Source: Candidatus Woesebacteria bacterium (lineage in GTDB: Bacteria > Patescibacteriota > Microgenomatia > UBA8517). Taken from it: a DNA stretch of 14,407 bases. The notes beneath the pieces were generated by a model. It searched no databases and was not told the DNA's origin. It saw only the letters and a program-made list of their open reading frames with translations. Shown piece after piece: positions 13,994-14,407 of this stretch (positions within the stretch are counted from its first letter, which is position 1; every line of letters begins with the position of its first letter). Location: contig DAHVYL010000004.1 in NCBI GenBank assembly GCA_027327685.1, positions 1 to 14,407 on the forward strand, written 5' to 3'. Both the position numbers and the translations under genes were made by a program.

Positions 13994-14357
13994 TTTTATC
14001 TTTATCCGGTTCTTCCTTATATATTGTACCCAGAACTCCGTTGATAAAAGAAGAGGAAGATTCGCTTCCGAATTCTTTTGCAAGCTCTACGGCTTCATCA
14101 ATGATTACCTTTGGAGGTGTATCCCCCTCCTCAAGCTCGTAAATTGCCAGCCAGAGAATCACCAGATCGATTTTATTGAGTTTATCAATGGGCCATTGGG
14201 GAGCCGCATTACTAATCAGTTTGTTGAGTCTGTCCTTCTGATTAATGATTTTTTGAACGAGTTCCGGAGGATTTGGTTGGTCCGTATATGTTTCGGCAAA
14301 GAGGATTTTGACGGCTTCCCGACGTCTGAGGTGTCTGGGGTCAGTTGCTGTTTTCAT
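13986..14357 (-). CDS. nusB: Transcription antitermination factor NusB
   Basis: RNA-binding partner of NusE (S10) that binds boxA in rRNA antitermination complexes. The 123-aa product is shorter than E. coli NusB (139 aa), the loss being in the central helices. Matching features: N-terminal [14 protein letters not shown], the core [18 protein letters not shown], then [19 protein letters not shown] and the C-terminal FINGVLGTI. The first possible start after an in-frame stop (14358-14360) is the ATG at 14357, so the N-terminus is well defined. It overlaps the start of the acyl-carrier-like gene by 8 bp, and is the first complete gene of this minus-strand operon. Confidence 0.94.
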   Translation of the reverse strand: MKTATDPRHLRRREAVKILFAETYTDQPNPPELVQKIINQKDRLNKLISNAAPQWPIDKLNKIDLVILWLAIYELEEGDTPPKVIIDEAVELAKEFGSESSSSFINGVLGTIYKEEPDKDKNE

Positions 14358-14407
14358 TTATGGAAAATTTGTGATTTTGCGGCATCTGACGCCTTCGTCA
14401 TTTGTAG
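14358..14407 (-). other. Upstream flank of nusB: possible 3' end of another gene
   Basis: On the minus strand one frame is open from the window edge and ends in a TGA overlapping the nusB ATG (residues ending KSQIFHK), which would match the overlapping style of this operon. At only 16 codons it is too short to identify. The same stretch contains a short inverted repeat (TGACG-CCTT-CGTCA, 14387-14400) that could instead belong to a leader. Neither reading is strong. Confidence 0.3.

Noticed and set aside
13994..14083. N-terminal extension of the ACP-like protein
   Set aside because: It overlaps nusB, is not ACP-like, and the family N-terminus starts at 13993.
14387..14400. Inverted repeat TGACG-CCTT-CGTCA as a terminator
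   Set aside because: The stem is only 5 bp and no T-run follows on either strand.

Overview
The window looks like a chromosomal segment from a streamlined, probably monoderm bacterium, most likely of the Candidate Phyla Radiation (Patescibacteria; Microgenomates-like is my best guess). The grounds are indirect: a type IV pilus (T4P) locus with PilMNO but no PilP lipoprotein or PilQ secretin beside it, a large family of short-leader pilins, very short housekeeping proteins (S16 of 73 aa, NusB of 123 aa), an acyl-carrier-like protein without its phosphopantetheine serine, dense packing with ATGA start/stop overlaps, and few Shine-Dalgarno sequences. No rRNA marker is present, so the taxon is an inference. 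TGA behaves as a normal stop.

Positions 1-12606 (+ strand) are one long T4P locus. It runs: pilB (extension ATPase, cut off by the window edge), pilT (retraction ATPase), pilC (platform protein), a candidate major pilin with a possible promoter of its own, pilD (prepilin peptidase), then six more type IV pilin or pilin-like genes (4802-7944), a minor-pilin quartet resembling GspH/FimT, GspI/PilV, GspJ/PilW and GspK/PilX (7941-10317), and finally pilM-pilN-pilO (10369-12606). Eleven pilin-like genes lie between pilC and pilM. PilB and PilT would power extension and retraction through PilC; PilD would cleave and methylate the prepilins; the minor quartet would prime assembly or form the tip; PilM-PilN-PilO would link the cytoplasmic motor to the membrane.

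Positions 12625-14357 (- strand) hold a compact housekeeping operon, read as nusB, acyl-carrier-like gene, rnc, rpsP, khpA. It converges on pilO with an 18-bp gap. All junctions overlap or are under 10 bp. The last 50 bases (14358-14407) may be the 3' end of another gene of this operon.

The most notable observations are: (1) all eleven pilin-like proteins have an even number of cysteines (58 in total), whereas PilC, PilN and PilO have none; (2) one pilin carries a tail with eight cysteines; (3) one pilin-like protein has lost the normal prepilin-peptidase motif; (4) PilB has HxxC/DxxD where zinc-binding CxxC/CxxC is usual; (5) the acyl-carrier-like protein has proline at the modified serine; (6) a perfect 42-bp direct repeat spans the starts of two pilin genes. 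There is no intergenic stretch longer than 80 bp, and I saw no tRNA, rRNA, CRISPR or insertion sequence.
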